Source: Membranipora membranacea
Taxonomy: Eukaryota; Bryozoa; Gymnolaemata; Cheilostomatida; Membraniporidae
Direction: 5' to 3'
Assembly: GCA_914767715.1 (NCBI GenBank)
Contig: OU612065.1
Span: 37,448,001-37,512,000 of the forward strand
Length of the DNA: 64,000 nt
The stretch's first letter is position 1; each line of letters starts with the position of its first letter. A model generated the notes under the pieces. It searched no databases and was not told where the DNA came from. It worked only from the letters and a program-made list of their open reading frames with translations. This document shows positions 25,801 through 37,939 of this stretch, piece after piece. Position numbers and translations under genes: made by a program.

Positions 25801-28800
25801 AGGGATGTGTGGAAAGTGGAAAAGCCCATGATGACTAATAATGAGGAAAGTTTGTTTGTTCAACAGATAAGACCATTTTATCAGTTTATTCCTTCTCAAT
25901 GGTACAAGCTGATATGTAATATTATTAGAGAAGAACTGACAAACACCTGCAAATTCGGTGCTGATACTCACTTATATTGTACTAGCCTAAAACATCCCCA
26001 AGTTTCTTGGATGGGGCAAAGCAAGTAAATGACGTTCAACATAATATAGAGATCAATCGCAACGGTTCAGGTTGTGCGAATCGATAAAAGAGAGTTATTG
26101 AGCAGATTAAAATTAACGATACTAACATTTACAAAATGGTTTCTATCTATGCTGGTTTTTCTTAATAATTATAAGGACTTGCTGGTACTCGGTTTACTGG
26201 CTCCTGGGGTCAAAGAACTTGGACTGCACACTTTGAGCAGTGGCATTCTGCCTGCCTGAACTTGTTCCCATGTATAAGCAAGTGACCATAGATGGTTTAA
26301 GATCAATGATCAATCACAATTGATTAAGAATAAGACATAGCCGCTCAGGTCATGATCTCACACATACCTCAGTTAGTTTTTTCATGCTGTCCACGTTGAA
26401 GTAGAGTTTAGTTGTATCAGTAGACATGAGGTCTTTTATCTTTGACTCGACAGAATTTATCTCATGTTTTATCTCTTCGAGTTCCAGCACCATTATATCA
26501 ATTCTATCTGACGCCTGAAAAAAATCCATAAGAGACATTTATATTTAGCTGAAAATTCATCTGGTGGAGATCCTGTCTATATGTGCAGTGCTTCTCAAAA
26601 TCAGACTGACCTCATAATTATAGTGTATTGTGGTAGATTTCAGATGTGTTTGCAATCGGTTTGGGACTAAAACTGACAACCGGCACCAAACAGAAATCAT
26701 GGTGCTTGCCGTTGACATTATGCAATAATAATGTTCGACTAATCCTGGCAGTCAGTGTAATAATAACCCTCTATGATTCAGAGTTGATTCCCAGGAATGT
26801 GCAGAAAACCCCCATTAATTACACCCACTTGCTTGGGGGTAACAAAACAAAGATGTTTGCAGTGGTCACAAAATATGCCCTATGTTATTACCCCTGGCTT
26901 GGTTCTGACAAGCGTGGGACATGGAATGATTTGCTTTCACATAAAGTGATATATCTTACTAGGCATTGGGTTTAAATTATGCATATTATGGCAGTCAATT
27001 CCTAGCTGCGGCCAACCATTGCCTTGAGTTTCCTGTTTACAATCATTCTGCGCATGCTCAGCTCTGGGCATGAGCTGATCTCTGCAAAATTGAGCCTCGG
27101 AATTCCGAAGCCATCTGATTGGCTACCTGCTCTGGTGGCACACTCACAAATGCGTGCGGAATTGTTAGATAGAGTTATCTTCTATTGTCACTATTAGCTA
27201 AAGTTGACTGGCAATTTATGCAGGGGGTGTCCTCTCTCCCCAGACCAAAATTGCAATCAGAACCCAGACCAATCTCATTGTTCTTGCACATGCGCAAATT
27301 CAAGTCACGCATGATACATACTTAGCCTTACGACATTCTCTTTGTGGTAATGATAGCCTAGTTTATCAGTGATCTACATGCCCAGTCAGATCACGAGAGT
27401 CAGTATGGTTTACAATTTCGCAAACATATTGAATTCTACATTCTATTTCTACCAGCGTAACTGATTTACTTCAAACCTTCAAATTCATGAATACCACCAC
27501 CCGCACCTAAAACAGAATGAATTTAAGTAAGTTAGTCAGATGTTTATTTTGTACCTCCATTTCCATGAAAGATGAGGCCTCCAGTTGTACATCTGCAGAT
27601 GTGATACTAGATGATCTGGAATGTTCGCTGCGTACGGAGAGTAGAGGTGATCCAAAGCCGCTACCAGGCCTGGAGCCTGAGTCAGTATCTCTCCTACCCT
27701 GAGAAACAGGACTAAAAGGTGATGAGAGATTGGAGCCTCTCCACAGATCACTACCGTCCGTCCAGGAATCCTTGGTGACTGTGTCCGGTAGTGACTGACT
27801 GTCTCTAGGACTGTCTGTTTGTATAGTAGAACTATTAGTACATGGCACAGATTTATCATCATCATTATCATCAGTTTGATAGTGCTCCATGAGGGAACCC
27901 ATCAGCGTCTCAGTAGAGGCTAGTTCGGGGTCGATCGTTAAGTCACAATCCTGAGCCTCGATTTCAATTTGAACCACCTCCTCTTCCATATCAGTCTCAC
28001 ATGACCCTCGGCAAGAAGAGAAATCACTAAATGCCAGGTCATGCATCTGCTGGTCACTCAGGCTGCTGATGTCACTGGGTTCTCTTTGTTTTACCTCTGT
28101 GTCAAGGTCACTACATGAAGAGTTTTGTGTGGGAGATAATAACGAATCATTGCGTGATGTCACATGGGGTATTTTATTATTACACACATCTATATCCATA
28201 TAACCACTATCGTTCATGGCTCTCTCATCGAGAGCTGTGAGTGCATAGGGTAACGGTGACATGGCATCTGTGACTGATGCGTGCTCTTCAGGAGCTATCG
28301 ATGGCAGCGGAATATTCTGTCTTTGGTGTGAGTCGGAGTTAGAAGTTAGGCAGCAGTCTAGAGTGGTGGCATCGTCAATATTGGAATCGTCTTGGAAGGC
28401 AGAGCGAGAAATATAAGCACCAGAAATATCGTCAATAATGGAAGCACCAATATCAGAGCTGGCTGGCTGGGATGTTGATGAATTGTTGATGGTATTTCTG
28501 TGGCGAACATTGGAGGAAAAACTATCAGCATTTTCATCATCAAAGTTCATTCCAGCAGACAGCTGTAGGCTTGATTTGTTTCCCATAACCAGCCCATTCA
28601 AGCCCTGCAACATCAGAAAGTAAAAACAAACATGAATGGAAAGATACTTGAAGTCGGCACAAAAATATGGGGCTCCTTGTAATCAGTACACAAATGAATA
28701 CAGTTACAGCTAGTATAGTGGCAGCATCATATCTACTGTCACTGCCTACCCACATTGCCTTCAGGGTGAACTTGAGTACCATGGTATAGAAACCTACCTT

Positions 28801-31800
28801 CTTACCGCAGAACAAAAATGAGATTTCAGAGGATGAATGAGAGGAAAAACTGAAAAAATTGCTGCTGACGCTGTGATGCCCTGTCCTAGTTAACTGTAAG
28901 AGTGATGAGAATGTGAGTCACAAACTAACCAGATGAGATAAATGATGTGAGTTTAATAGGCAGCATCCTTAGGTATGCTCGGCAGATGTATGTGAATGTC
29001 AAAGGTTACAATATTGCTGTCATCCAGAAGGAATTTGTGAATAATGTAAGCAGTGTGTATATATCATGTTTATTTATAAGTGATATTGGGGAATGTATAC
29101 AACCTGAAAATCTGTAAAAATTATGTAATTATCTACGATATAAACATCGATCCGATCAGCGATTGGTTGTCGGGTCAGCAGTGGTTAGCAGTAGGTGAAC
29201 GTTTCTGGCATCATTCAGAATCATCCACCCCTACTTGATATGAGTTTTATTATTCACCTTGAGTGTTAATTGGGAGTATTTATTTTGTATGGACTGTGGA
29301 TAGTAAAGTGGCAGACCTGAAATTATTGCACTGACTATGACCAGAATGCGTTTTTAAAACCGCCCAAGCTTTGGTAACAGCTTGCTTAGTAACATCATAG
29401 CAGACTCATTAAGGAAGATTAACAATGAAGAAAACCATGAATGGGGCCCAACCTGACAACCAAAGTGAGAAACAAACAGACACAAATGTCATCAAAGGTT
29501 AATCCGACATGAATATGTTTGAATCCATATTTTCAATTCAAGCATTACTCAGAGTTATCATCTATTTCCCAAGTTCAAAAAGACAGCCAGCGCCAGTCAC
29601 CCTTTAGGATCAGTACCACTTCCTTTGGGCATGTAGATGTGGATTTCTTGTCACTGTTTTATAAGCTAATAAAAGAACAAGGGAAAGGGAAGTGCTATTA
29701 ACATATTTTGCTGAAACAAACATAACACATTATCCAGCCTATATAAACACAGATATTCCGTTTCATCCTCCACTTTTTCTGCCAAAAATATCTCACAGCA
29801 GGGTTTTTTTTGCTGAGGTTGTTTAGATCATGATCACTTCTGAACTTCAACGCGTGATTTTTTTTACCTCAATTAACACCATGATTCCTCATTGAGAGCT
29901 AAGTGTAACGCCTTATGAACGAGAACCCACGCATTATGACTGTTTTTGGCTTGTGGAATAGCCCTGGAGAGGGTTTTATTACATTTTGCAGTGTAAGACG
30001 ATCCTGCTAATCTAGTGCTTGAGCCAGTTTTTCGACCATGAGAAAAATTTCCTTTTACTTGCTACTGTGGGTGAAGAACTATGTCATACATTTATAGAAT
30101 AGTTGAGATATGTAGGCCTATGGCATGTGCCGCTGCGATTCATGGCATGACAATTGAAATATGCCTTTGAGCCGGTTGTCTTACCAATAAAGTACATATC
30201 ATCTCTACCTAGGACCTAGGTATCCTAATATAACTCTATAATCTAATACCGAAATTGATAACTGCCTTCCCTCAGTGAACAATACATAAAGAGATACCAT
30301 AATAAGATAAAGCACAACTTATAATAATAAGCTAATTTTATCATTCAAAACAGCACTTTTATTCTCCCACACCCATTGAGACCTTGTTTGATATAGTACA
30401 TATAGTCTGAACAAACTTATATCCATATGTGAGTCCCAACTATGGTCAGGATAGTATGGCGGCCTTGAGCTGTACAGTTGCTGTTGCGATGGTAGCGTCA
30501 ATGCTGTTTTGGGACACAGTCTCGCTCATACTGACGGCCAAATTTTGCAAGTTTTGTGATGTTCCTTCATTCATTTTGTGATGCGATTTGGCTCCTTCAG
30601 CTTGGATGCTAAAGAGAGTCAATCCATTCTATCCTTTCCAGGTACAAACAGATTAAACCGGAATTAAAAGGGATACCTAGGATACCCAGGATACAAGGCT
30701 CCTACACAATATACAAGCTTAAAATGGCTTGGCTTGTTATTGGGGGGAACATTCCAATAATAGCGCATTCAAAAGTCAAATAAGCACTCTGCATTCAGAT
30801 GAGACATTTAATTACCACAAGCAGTCACTGTTAATTCCAGCCTCAATGGGACATGACAACGGGGTACAAAATACAACACGAAGTGAGGAGGCAACTATTG
30901 TGTTTTGAATTTCAAAAACTTCTATGGTGTGAGGTGAGGTATGTATGGCATGATTGATGATTATCAATGATAGCAGCTGGACCAGGTGAGGCGTCAGTGG
31001 TCCGTTTCGTTAATAATACATTGAGTGAGACCGAATCACTGAAAATTAAGTCCCAGTGGAGAGGAATCGTTGCGACCATTGATGAGTTTGAACACCAGAT
31101 ATTTCACAACTCAGTTTACTTATTGACACACTAGTGATGATAATTGGAATAATAGATGAGGCCAATGAAAGATAGACAGCAGTTTCTGAGTGATCAAAAT
31201 GTGACTAGTCTGATTAATAGTTCCAGCCTACATAGTCAGGGAATGATGATGTAGGAAAAGCCAAGCCGACAGGAGCAGAACTCCATCAACCAGGCTATAT
31301 AGATACTCAGGACAACATCAGAACAAAGCTGGTCCGTACAAGGGCAACATATGGTCATACCAGTTGATGTTTGATTTGAATTCATCGAGGAGTTATTCTA
31401 TGAATCACTTATTTATTGGCAGCTTTTGTTTTTAAGTTCTGTATCGAAACCTGAATCAGCGCTGGCCAATAAACCTGATGCAGAAAACTATGTATGGCAG
31501 ACTAAGCTATATGGGGCGGTAAGAATAAACATTAGCGAAGATGTAACGATAGTCAAATCAAATATTGATGAAAAGACAGGCTGCTGCCTAAGATGATGGC
31601 CAATAAACTCTGCTACAATAAATTACTTTCGTTACGCAAGCAAAGAGCAGCAGATACTTATATCACAACCTTTATGGCATGAGGTCTAGACGTGAGCGTA
31701 CAGTATACATACCTTTTTGTTAGGAGGCTGGGAGTCAGACTGGTCGACAGGTGTTGGCGAGTCTACCGACAGCTCATCAGCGTCGCTCTCATGTCGACGC

Positions 31801-31988
31801 TTCCGCCACCGCTTTGCTTTTCTATATACTTTATATACAATCCAGGAAGACAATCCAAATCCTAATCCGATGCCTACTAGGCATATTATACCTGTTGTTC
31901 TGGCTACAATCAAAGCCATTGATAAGTAAAATAGAATATCCAGAGTCGACGAGCTAGAAAATAGCGAACAGATTCCATCATCAGCCAT
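22823..31988 (-). CDS. Membrane-anchored OTULIN-family protein, probable pseudo-deubiquitinase
   Basis: Exons: 31,713-31,988; 27,555-28,604; 26,368-26,514; 25,385-25,732; 24,404-24,559; 23,854-23,976; 23,243-23,512; 22,823-22,999. All seven introns are phase 0; total 848 aa plus TGA. Residues about 18-53 are a hydrophobic segment followed by a basic cluster (RKAKRWRKRR). Then come about 350 residues rich in Ser/Asp/Glu and a short helical stretch. The C-terminal third resembles OTULIN/OTULINL: LLVFLRVAELYQQY, WMLFARESSSNPRLYFKNHL, EPDQIELSLLADVLGVKLQV and EFMTLFPEMD. OTULIN cleaves linear ubiquitin; its paralogue OTULINL is membrane-bound and inactive. Here the expected NYCAL motif appears as KMYAL and the terminal HY pair as DY, so Cys and His both seem lost. 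Joining the membrane exon to the rest rests on phase, order and the OTULINL precedent. The alignment of the catalytic region is by eye. Confidence 0.8.
28605..31712 (-). other. Intron 1 of the OTULIN-like gene
   Basis: 3.1 kb between the membrane-anchor exon and the acidic-linker exon. I find no further exon, RNA gene or tandem repeat. Confidence 0.4.
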
Positions 31989-32539
31989 ATCGCTGCCTTA
32001 CTCTGCTAACGCTCAATGTACTTAACGAGTCACTTGCGGCTACTGAATTAACTAAAAACTGCTGCATTTTCATGAAAATTGTAGCAGAGCTTTCAACATC
32101 ATGTTGATTTAAAGCAGGCTTGCCTGTATCTGAATGATATAGGAGCTTAGCACGTTGGTATGTGTGAATAGTCCAGCAACGGTGATAATCTCTCTATGCA
32201 TTGATGCATATCAAGAGTCCTACAAAACCGCAACCCATAACTAAAATAATAGCTTCCTGAATAAATAGAGTCTATCGCTACAGTAAATAGACACACATTT
32301 ATTACTAAAATAATTTAGTGAGTATAAATTGAATACCGCCATGAGTTAACCTGACTTGACCTTGCTCTGCTTAAATCATATCATTGATGAAAAGAACTGA
32401 TAGTAACAGACAGACACACAGCATCAACAGCAGAGTTTCTTTCAGCTCTCACAAAATAAAATACAGCTTTTACTAATCTCTAAACAACTTGTCCAATCAA
32501 TTAACTTATTTGCCCCAAGTTAGCCTCTTCTTCGATGTG

Positions 32540-33012
32540 CTATTTCCAATGAAACAACAGATATAACCCTGCCTCAGGCGCTTTTAAGATTTTGATGCCG
32601 AGCGTAACAAGTTTCCTAACAGAAGAGGCGTACGAACCTGAGCCATACTGTGATTTCAGGAAGGCGCAGAGTTGATGTAAGTCCATGATCTCTAGCTGTA
32701 GAATACCATTTTGTCTGGTACACTTTCCAGACGTGTAGATTTCACCTTTGTTACAGGATGAGCATAGGAATGTGTACAAGTCATCAAATGGATACCAGCA
32801 TAAAGTGTCGTCTCGACATACGACATGCTGTGATGAAGGAAAGGCTTTGAACGGGCCAGAGCGTCTGTATATAAAAGTTTGCCTGTCCGGTGCCCACACG
32901 AGAGTCATGCCGAAATGGCATAGGGTATTCTCCTATCAGTTCAGGATCCGTATGTACGTATAATACCCGGTCTAATCCATCGTGGTGTCTTGCAGAGATA
33001 ACATTTACTGTT
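32540..33012 (-). pseudogene. Unrecognised coding-like stretch with an apparent frame break
   Basis: After an acceptor (CCTTTTCAG, exon start 33,012) one frame reads coding-like sequence (HHDGLDRVLYVHTDPELIGE, then YPMPF). It then gives way near 32,915 to a different frame that is open for 122 codons to TGA at 32,540 (GMTLVWAPDRQTFIYRRSGP; CSSCNKGEIYTSGKC). Removing one base in TTTCGGC would join the two frames. The second frame is closed by TAG upstream, so as read the product is broken. It may be a pseudogene, an assembly error or a real shifted gene. A possible upstream exon at 33,833-33,947 (GYLFRNVKLPAQGSYC...) does not join in phase. I do not recognise the family. The two Cys pairs could bind zinc, but that is only a guess. 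Confidence 0.35.
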
Positions 33013-33832
33013 CTGAAAAGGAAATTATCAGCTCGATGATGAAGCAGCCGCTATCTTCTATCTTATTGATGAGTTGAGTTGATTATCCTCTGCAGGACTT
33101 GCTGTTATAAGCGCACTGACCTTCACATTGAGATGTAAGCAAATCAATGTCTATTTACATTACTGCTGACTTTTGTGCAATAATGCCATGTGCCGCAGTG
33201 AGTTCATTATCACTCTTGTGGAAGGTCAGATTAATGATGATCTTGATGGCACCTAATAAGTGGCCACAGCTAGGGTGGCCAATAAGCTATGAATGAGTAA
33301 TTGTTCAAACTGCTTTATCCAAGGCGTGGCAAACCACAAGAGCTTCCATACGCAGATCAGGTAGTGTAAATTTAATCCATTGCCAAAGATCATTTGCACA
33401 ATCCCTTGTCAATCAACCAAGTTATTCTTGACTCAAATAGATGTGTGCGTGTTATGTGTACGTGTTGCTTCACTCACAGGCTACACATGTAGGAAGTCTA
33501 GTCACATACAATAAATCGGCTACAAGTCAGCAACTGCAGCAACAAGATTAGATATCCGAATTACACTCTTTCTGTACTAGGCGGTGAAATATGTCCTGAT
33601 CTTTGAATCCGATAACATTCAAATCCCAAGATCACACAGAGAAAGTTGTAAGACGCTTGCTAGCGCATTGAGCATCAGTCACGCAACCCACGCAGAACAT
33701 TAATAATTGGATATGATAAACACTGCGCGGCTACACTAGATAAATCAATTGAATTAGATGAATAGCAATAGCAAAAAGCACTTAGACTCCTATGTCAGCA
33801 TGTGAAAAATATTGAAAATTATATTGACCTGT

Positions 33833-33947
33833 ATGAGTTGAAGTGGAATTTTCATTGCAAGATGGATATCCTTTGTGTCTGTATACGTTGTAGCTCTGGC
33901 AGTAACTACCTTGTGCAGGTAACTTTACATTACGAAACAGGTACCCT
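33833..33947 (-). CDS. Possible isolated exon
   Basis: On the minus strand, CTGTATGCAG/ precedes an open stretch (FRNVKLPAQGSYCQSYNVYR, HKGYPSCNENS) ending at ACAG/GTCAAT. Only one frame is open and both ends are phase 1. It cannot join directly to the stretch at 33,012 without a stop, so either an exon is missing or it is chance. Confidence 0.2.
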
Positions 33948-34656
33948 GCATACAGCATAGTCACCTCATGTGGCTTCAGAAAATCCTCCTCCGCTACTAC
34001 ACATTATAATGATGTTAGCCAGCGTCTTAGCACTAAAAACAGGCAGTATCAAGTGATATTTTATAGCAGTGTAGATAGTCGTTAATTGAAACATAAAAGC
34101 TGCGATTCTCATCAGCGTTGGTTGTAGTATATTGCACCCTACAGTTACTGTAAGGTTTATGGCACAGCATACTTATTCTAATTTGTGATCAGTATACTCA
34201 CATTGCTAGTTGAGGTGAACCTATATCAGAGGTGCTTTTAGATGTGTGATGACTGAAATTTATGTTGAAAAATTGGAAAAATGGTGAGAATTATGGTGAA
34301 GAAAAAAAGAAATATTATACGCATATCACTGGCAAACCTCTTAGCAGGGGATTGGACTGATACTAAGACCTGATCAGTATAGATTATTATATATATATTA
34401 ATATTGAAGAAAAACCCTGAAAATTGACAACACAGTGAATAAAAATGTATCTTTTAACTATAACAAATTATTTAACACCCCACACAGCCCATAAGTTGGT
34501 CATTGTTAATGTAATAAATGTCTATTAAAACGTGATTATTTCTACACTGGAAGTGAATAAGAAATGTTTATTATTATGACATTTCCAGTGACAGCCAGAA
34601 CGGTCACTGTCATGACAGTTGATGGCTGTTACAGTTTAACACAGTCTCAAATCTGC

Positions 34657-34680
34657 GTGACCTCATAGCCGTGAGGTCAC
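34657..34680. repeat. Short hairpin
   Basis: GTGACCTCA and its reverse complement TGAGGTCAC around a six-base loop. Confidence 0.8.
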
Positions 34681-34744
34681 ACAAACCAATAATAAATAAC
34701 CCATCACAACCATTGGTCTAGCACAGTTAACGTCTCAACTCTAG

Positions 34745-34789
34745 CCTTGTCACGCGGCTACTTTGTTTGGTAGAAGCCGTGTGACAAGG
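34745..34789. repeat. Hairpin followed by a C-run
   Basis: CCTTGTCACGCGGCT and AGCCGTGTGACAAGG pair with one mismatch around a loop of about 15 bases. A run of about 15 C follows at about 34,796. Confidence 0.8.
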
Positions 34790-34810
34790 TTATCTCCCCC
34801 CCCCCCCCCC

Positions 34811-36554
34811 GTAAACTGAGATTAGCCAATGAGCCCTTATGTCCAGGTCGTGGTGCAAAAAGGATGATAGCATTTGCCATGTCTATCATTGCCACAAACA
34901 TTGGCAAATTCTCAATTACATGGACAAATACAATCATGATAAACCAACTGTCATCTAGAAAGAAAAAATTGCACCGAGGTTCCAGATCTTGTTTTTCTGA
35001 CTTCACGCACCAGTCATGTAAATTTCATAATTATTTGATACAAGAGCATACTTGCTCTCTGAGGTCTATGTAAATACTATTGGAACCTGAACTCTGATAA
35101 TAAATTCTGGTCTTATCCCTCATTGAAGACAAGAGCCGGAGATATTGAGATATCATTGATTATACAGCTGGTTAGAGCAGGGAGTGATTACAGCAACGTA
35201 AGTGTAAGCATTCTGCTAAAGAATACGGAGTTGCATTCCTCTAATTAAAGGGAGCACAACTCTGGTTCTGTCCGACAGTTCTTGTTGCACCACAGGTATT
35301 ATATCCTCCCTCTCCCTCATCTATTGGCCTACAGTATACTGAAGAGGCGTCACGATTACCCAGAGTGAACATCTCACAGATAATCCGATATTCAGGTTCA
35401 CTTCATTCGCCAACAAATGTGACACACCACACTCGAGATTGTAATCAAGGCAATATTCAAGATCATGGTTATTTGATTAAACTGGGAAAAGTTTTTATAA
35501 TATAATTTAGCTGATATGCTAAACTAGATCCTCTCAGATTAATTTTTGAGGCATAATTCCGTCATGTGGCTACACAGTGAAGCTAACCGTGAATTAAAAC
35601 ATGAAAACTGCAATTCTCATCAGTATGGGTTACAGCAATCATAACTGTAGGTATGCTCATAAAGCTCGCTGATGTGCAATAATGGAATATGGCAACGGTG
35701 AGCTTGAAATATTAATTGAAGCAATTGCTAAGAGTCTTCAGGTACTCATCTGGTTATACGTTACGTCGAGGACTAAGATATACTGAGAAAATGAGAAACA
35801 ACAAAAATTGTGAGGAAAACTGGTTAAAACAAACCGCCCTGTATGATGTTCCCCACAGCACTGACTCTCTCTCCTCAGTTCATTGGACTTACTCATTGCC
35901 ATAGATATAAAACAGTTTTTATATCTATGCCCGTTGCCAATCGGAAACATCGAGGAGCACTTGTTACTCCCTGGTAATATTGGTCACTTGATAATATTGA
36001 CATATGCAAGACATTTATAACAAAATAGCTCTGCGCCTAATTTCCATGGAAACACAACTTTCGATTAGACCAACAAAGACCTTTGATGCGTTATTTTCAA
36101 CCCTAGTAGTATTAGAATTAACTTCCCCTCACATTAAAACTCATCAAACGAGGATTCTAAATTTGAAGGTGTAGACAAAACACGTGTCTATGGTATAGAA
36201 TTTCTAGTGCATAAAAAAATCCACCTGGTAAGTGAATCATGGAGATTTCAGACCACCTTGGTATTGCTCTCAATCCCCAACCAAATACATTTATGCTTTC
36301 TCTTGTAGGTGGACAATTTTCAGGAACTAATGTAGTAGAAATGGTGCTGAACTGCTATGTCTGGACTATGCTGGGTGATCATATGAGAGATTCACCAATT
36401 CATGTGCAGACAACTCGAGTCACCACATAGCTTTATATCATTTTGACCATATTTGCATCAAATTTGTTTTACTACAGATGTTGGTCTTCATATCTAGATC
36501 TCACTTTGAGAGGGGCAGTAACAATAAAACGGTAGAGTTTTTGTGTTGACACAT
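34811..36554. other. No recognisable gene
   Basis: AT-rich DNA between the broken stretch at 32.5-33 kb and RPL15. Apart from a perfect hairpin at 35,900-35,929 (CATAGATATAAAA and its complement around CAGT), nothing stands out. Short open frames here have no supporting splice structure. Confidence 0.4.
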
Positions 36555-36560
36555 TTTATT
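36555..36560 (-). terminator. poly(A) signal of RPL15
   Basis: AATAAA on the minus strand, 33 bases after the TAA stop, giving the very short 3' UTR expected of a ribosomal protein mRNA. Confidence 0.65.
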
Positions 36561-36593
36561 GTTTTCATAGGCATTGATGACAGAAAAGAGAGT

Positions 36594-37522
36594 TTATCTC
36601 TTCCTGTGGAATTTGGCGACATTGCGACGATGCCAGCTGGCCCATCTTGAACCACCAACAGTCTTGCTGAAGCGTCTGCCCTTTCCAAGACCTCGAGATT
36701 TCTTGTTGGCAGAGGTGAGACCTCTCATTTCTCTGTGCTTCATGACTGGCTTTGTGATCCATTGAGTGTCTGGGTTTCGACGGATTGCCTTGTGGAAGGG
36801 GTCGATACAAATTACTTCATAAAATTTGAATGTAGAATCCTGGGCAACCCAGTATGAATTCAAGACTCTCAAAGCACCGCATTTGCGACCAACACGCTCC
36901 TGAAATAAAAGAAGTACAATATAACCTGACAGAGCACAGTAGTAGTATGGTCCAGCATCAAAACTTACACAGCAAAGATTGTTTGAATGGTAGATAAACC
37001 TCATACTTTTGAGATCAATGGAAAGTGAACATCAACATTGCTTGAATTATAAAGATATACTGACCTCAGCAATAGCTTGGTGGGTTCTCTGGTTTTTCAA
37101 TTGGTTAACTCCCTGGTTAGTTGGCTTTCCCATGGTTTGTCCCTTGGCTACCTTGCGCTTACGTCCACCACGTCTAACTCGAATTCTGAAGATGGCATAA
37201 CCTGTTGAAAAAGAGTCATGGCCATAAGCTTTATCACGTGTTTGAACGCTTTGGTACTGGCGTCAGAAATCTATCCATGTTCTCTATATATAATACATAC
37301 AGCACTTGCAATGGTTGAGTTGATCATAAAATCTTAATCTAATAACTTACCTTGCTTAGCCTTGTATCCTAGACGTCTAGCTCTGTCAGGTCTGGTTGGT
37401 TTTGGGGCACGGTGGAACACGTTGAGTTGGCGGTATTGCCATGCTCTTACTCTCAAAAGAAACCTCATAACATCGCTCTGTTTCTTACGCCACAACTCGG
37501 ATACATATCTGTATGCGCCCAT
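36594..37522 (-). CDS. RPL15: 60S ribosomal protein eL15
   Basis: Coding exons 37,351-37,522, 37,065-37,201 and 36,594-36,899 total 615 nt (204 aa plus TAA), the same length as human RPL15. It is a structural protein of the cytosolic large subunit. Family signatures run from end to end: [80 protein letters not shown] and REMRGLTSA, with a basic tail ending KFHRKR. A non-coding first exon (37,883 to about 37,928) lies upstream. Junction phases are 1 and 0 and splice sites are standard. Confidence 0.98.
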
Positions 37523-37548
37523 CTTTGCCTACTTACCTAAAATGATGA

Positions 37549-37615
37549 AAGTTATCAGTAACAAAGATATACACTTGATAACAAAGAGATAAAGTTGGGT
37601 ACCATCATCAACTTG
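37549..37615 (-). ncRNA. Candidate C/D-box snoRNA in RPL15 intron 1
   Basis: On the minus strand: a short stem AAGT, a C-box-like TTGATGA (37,605-37,611), about 46 nt, then a D box CTGA (37,555-37,558) and the pairing strand AACTT. Size (67 nt), terminal stem and host (an intron of a ribosomal protein gene) all fit. The C box starts with T instead of a purine. I could not match the bases next to the D box to an rRNA target, and no clear internal C'/D' pair is seen. Treat as tentative. Confidence 0.4.
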
Positions 37616-37882
37616 CACTAAAATTACCCAACAACCAGCAAGAGTAGAGAGCCATTATATTTGCATGTTGATTGGTGGACTAAGAACCTGCTGATGTAGT
37701 GTTGCTGCTACAGGGGAGGAAAATAATCTGAATGAGCATCCTAAATTTAAGTGCTAACCAGCAGCCTGAATGACAGCGAATTTCAATGGCTAGTATCAAT
37801 GTGTTGTCAGTACAATGATGGTTAGCTTGTATGCTAATGATGAGTTCATTTGATGAAGAATAATATTGGATTTAGTTCATAC

Positions 37883-37928
37883 CTGAAGTTAGGAGGTTCT
37901 TGTATCAACGCTGGCAAAGAAGAAAAGG
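37883..37928 (-). promoter_or_regulatory. RPL15 non-coding exon 1 with TOP start
   Basis: On the minus strand a pyrimidine tract CCTTTTCTTCTTTGCC (37,913-37,928) looks like the 5' terminal oligopyrimidine start of a ribosomal protein mRNA. An ETS-type CCGGAAG lies five bases upstream (37,933-37,939). The exon ends TTCAG/GTATGA at 37,883. TOP tracts place translation under mTOR/LARP1 control in animals, and that is inferred here from the motif alone. Confidence 0.6.
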
Positions 37929-37939
37929 ATCTCTTCCGG

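Noticed and set aside
27536-27871. Open frame of 111 codons on the minus strand
   Set aside because: Another frame of the Ser/Asp-rich exon of the OTULIN-like gene. The 368-codon frame has acceptable splice ends and phase.
36565-36810. Second minus-strand frame over the last RPL15 exon
   Set aside because: Shadow of the RPL15 frame.
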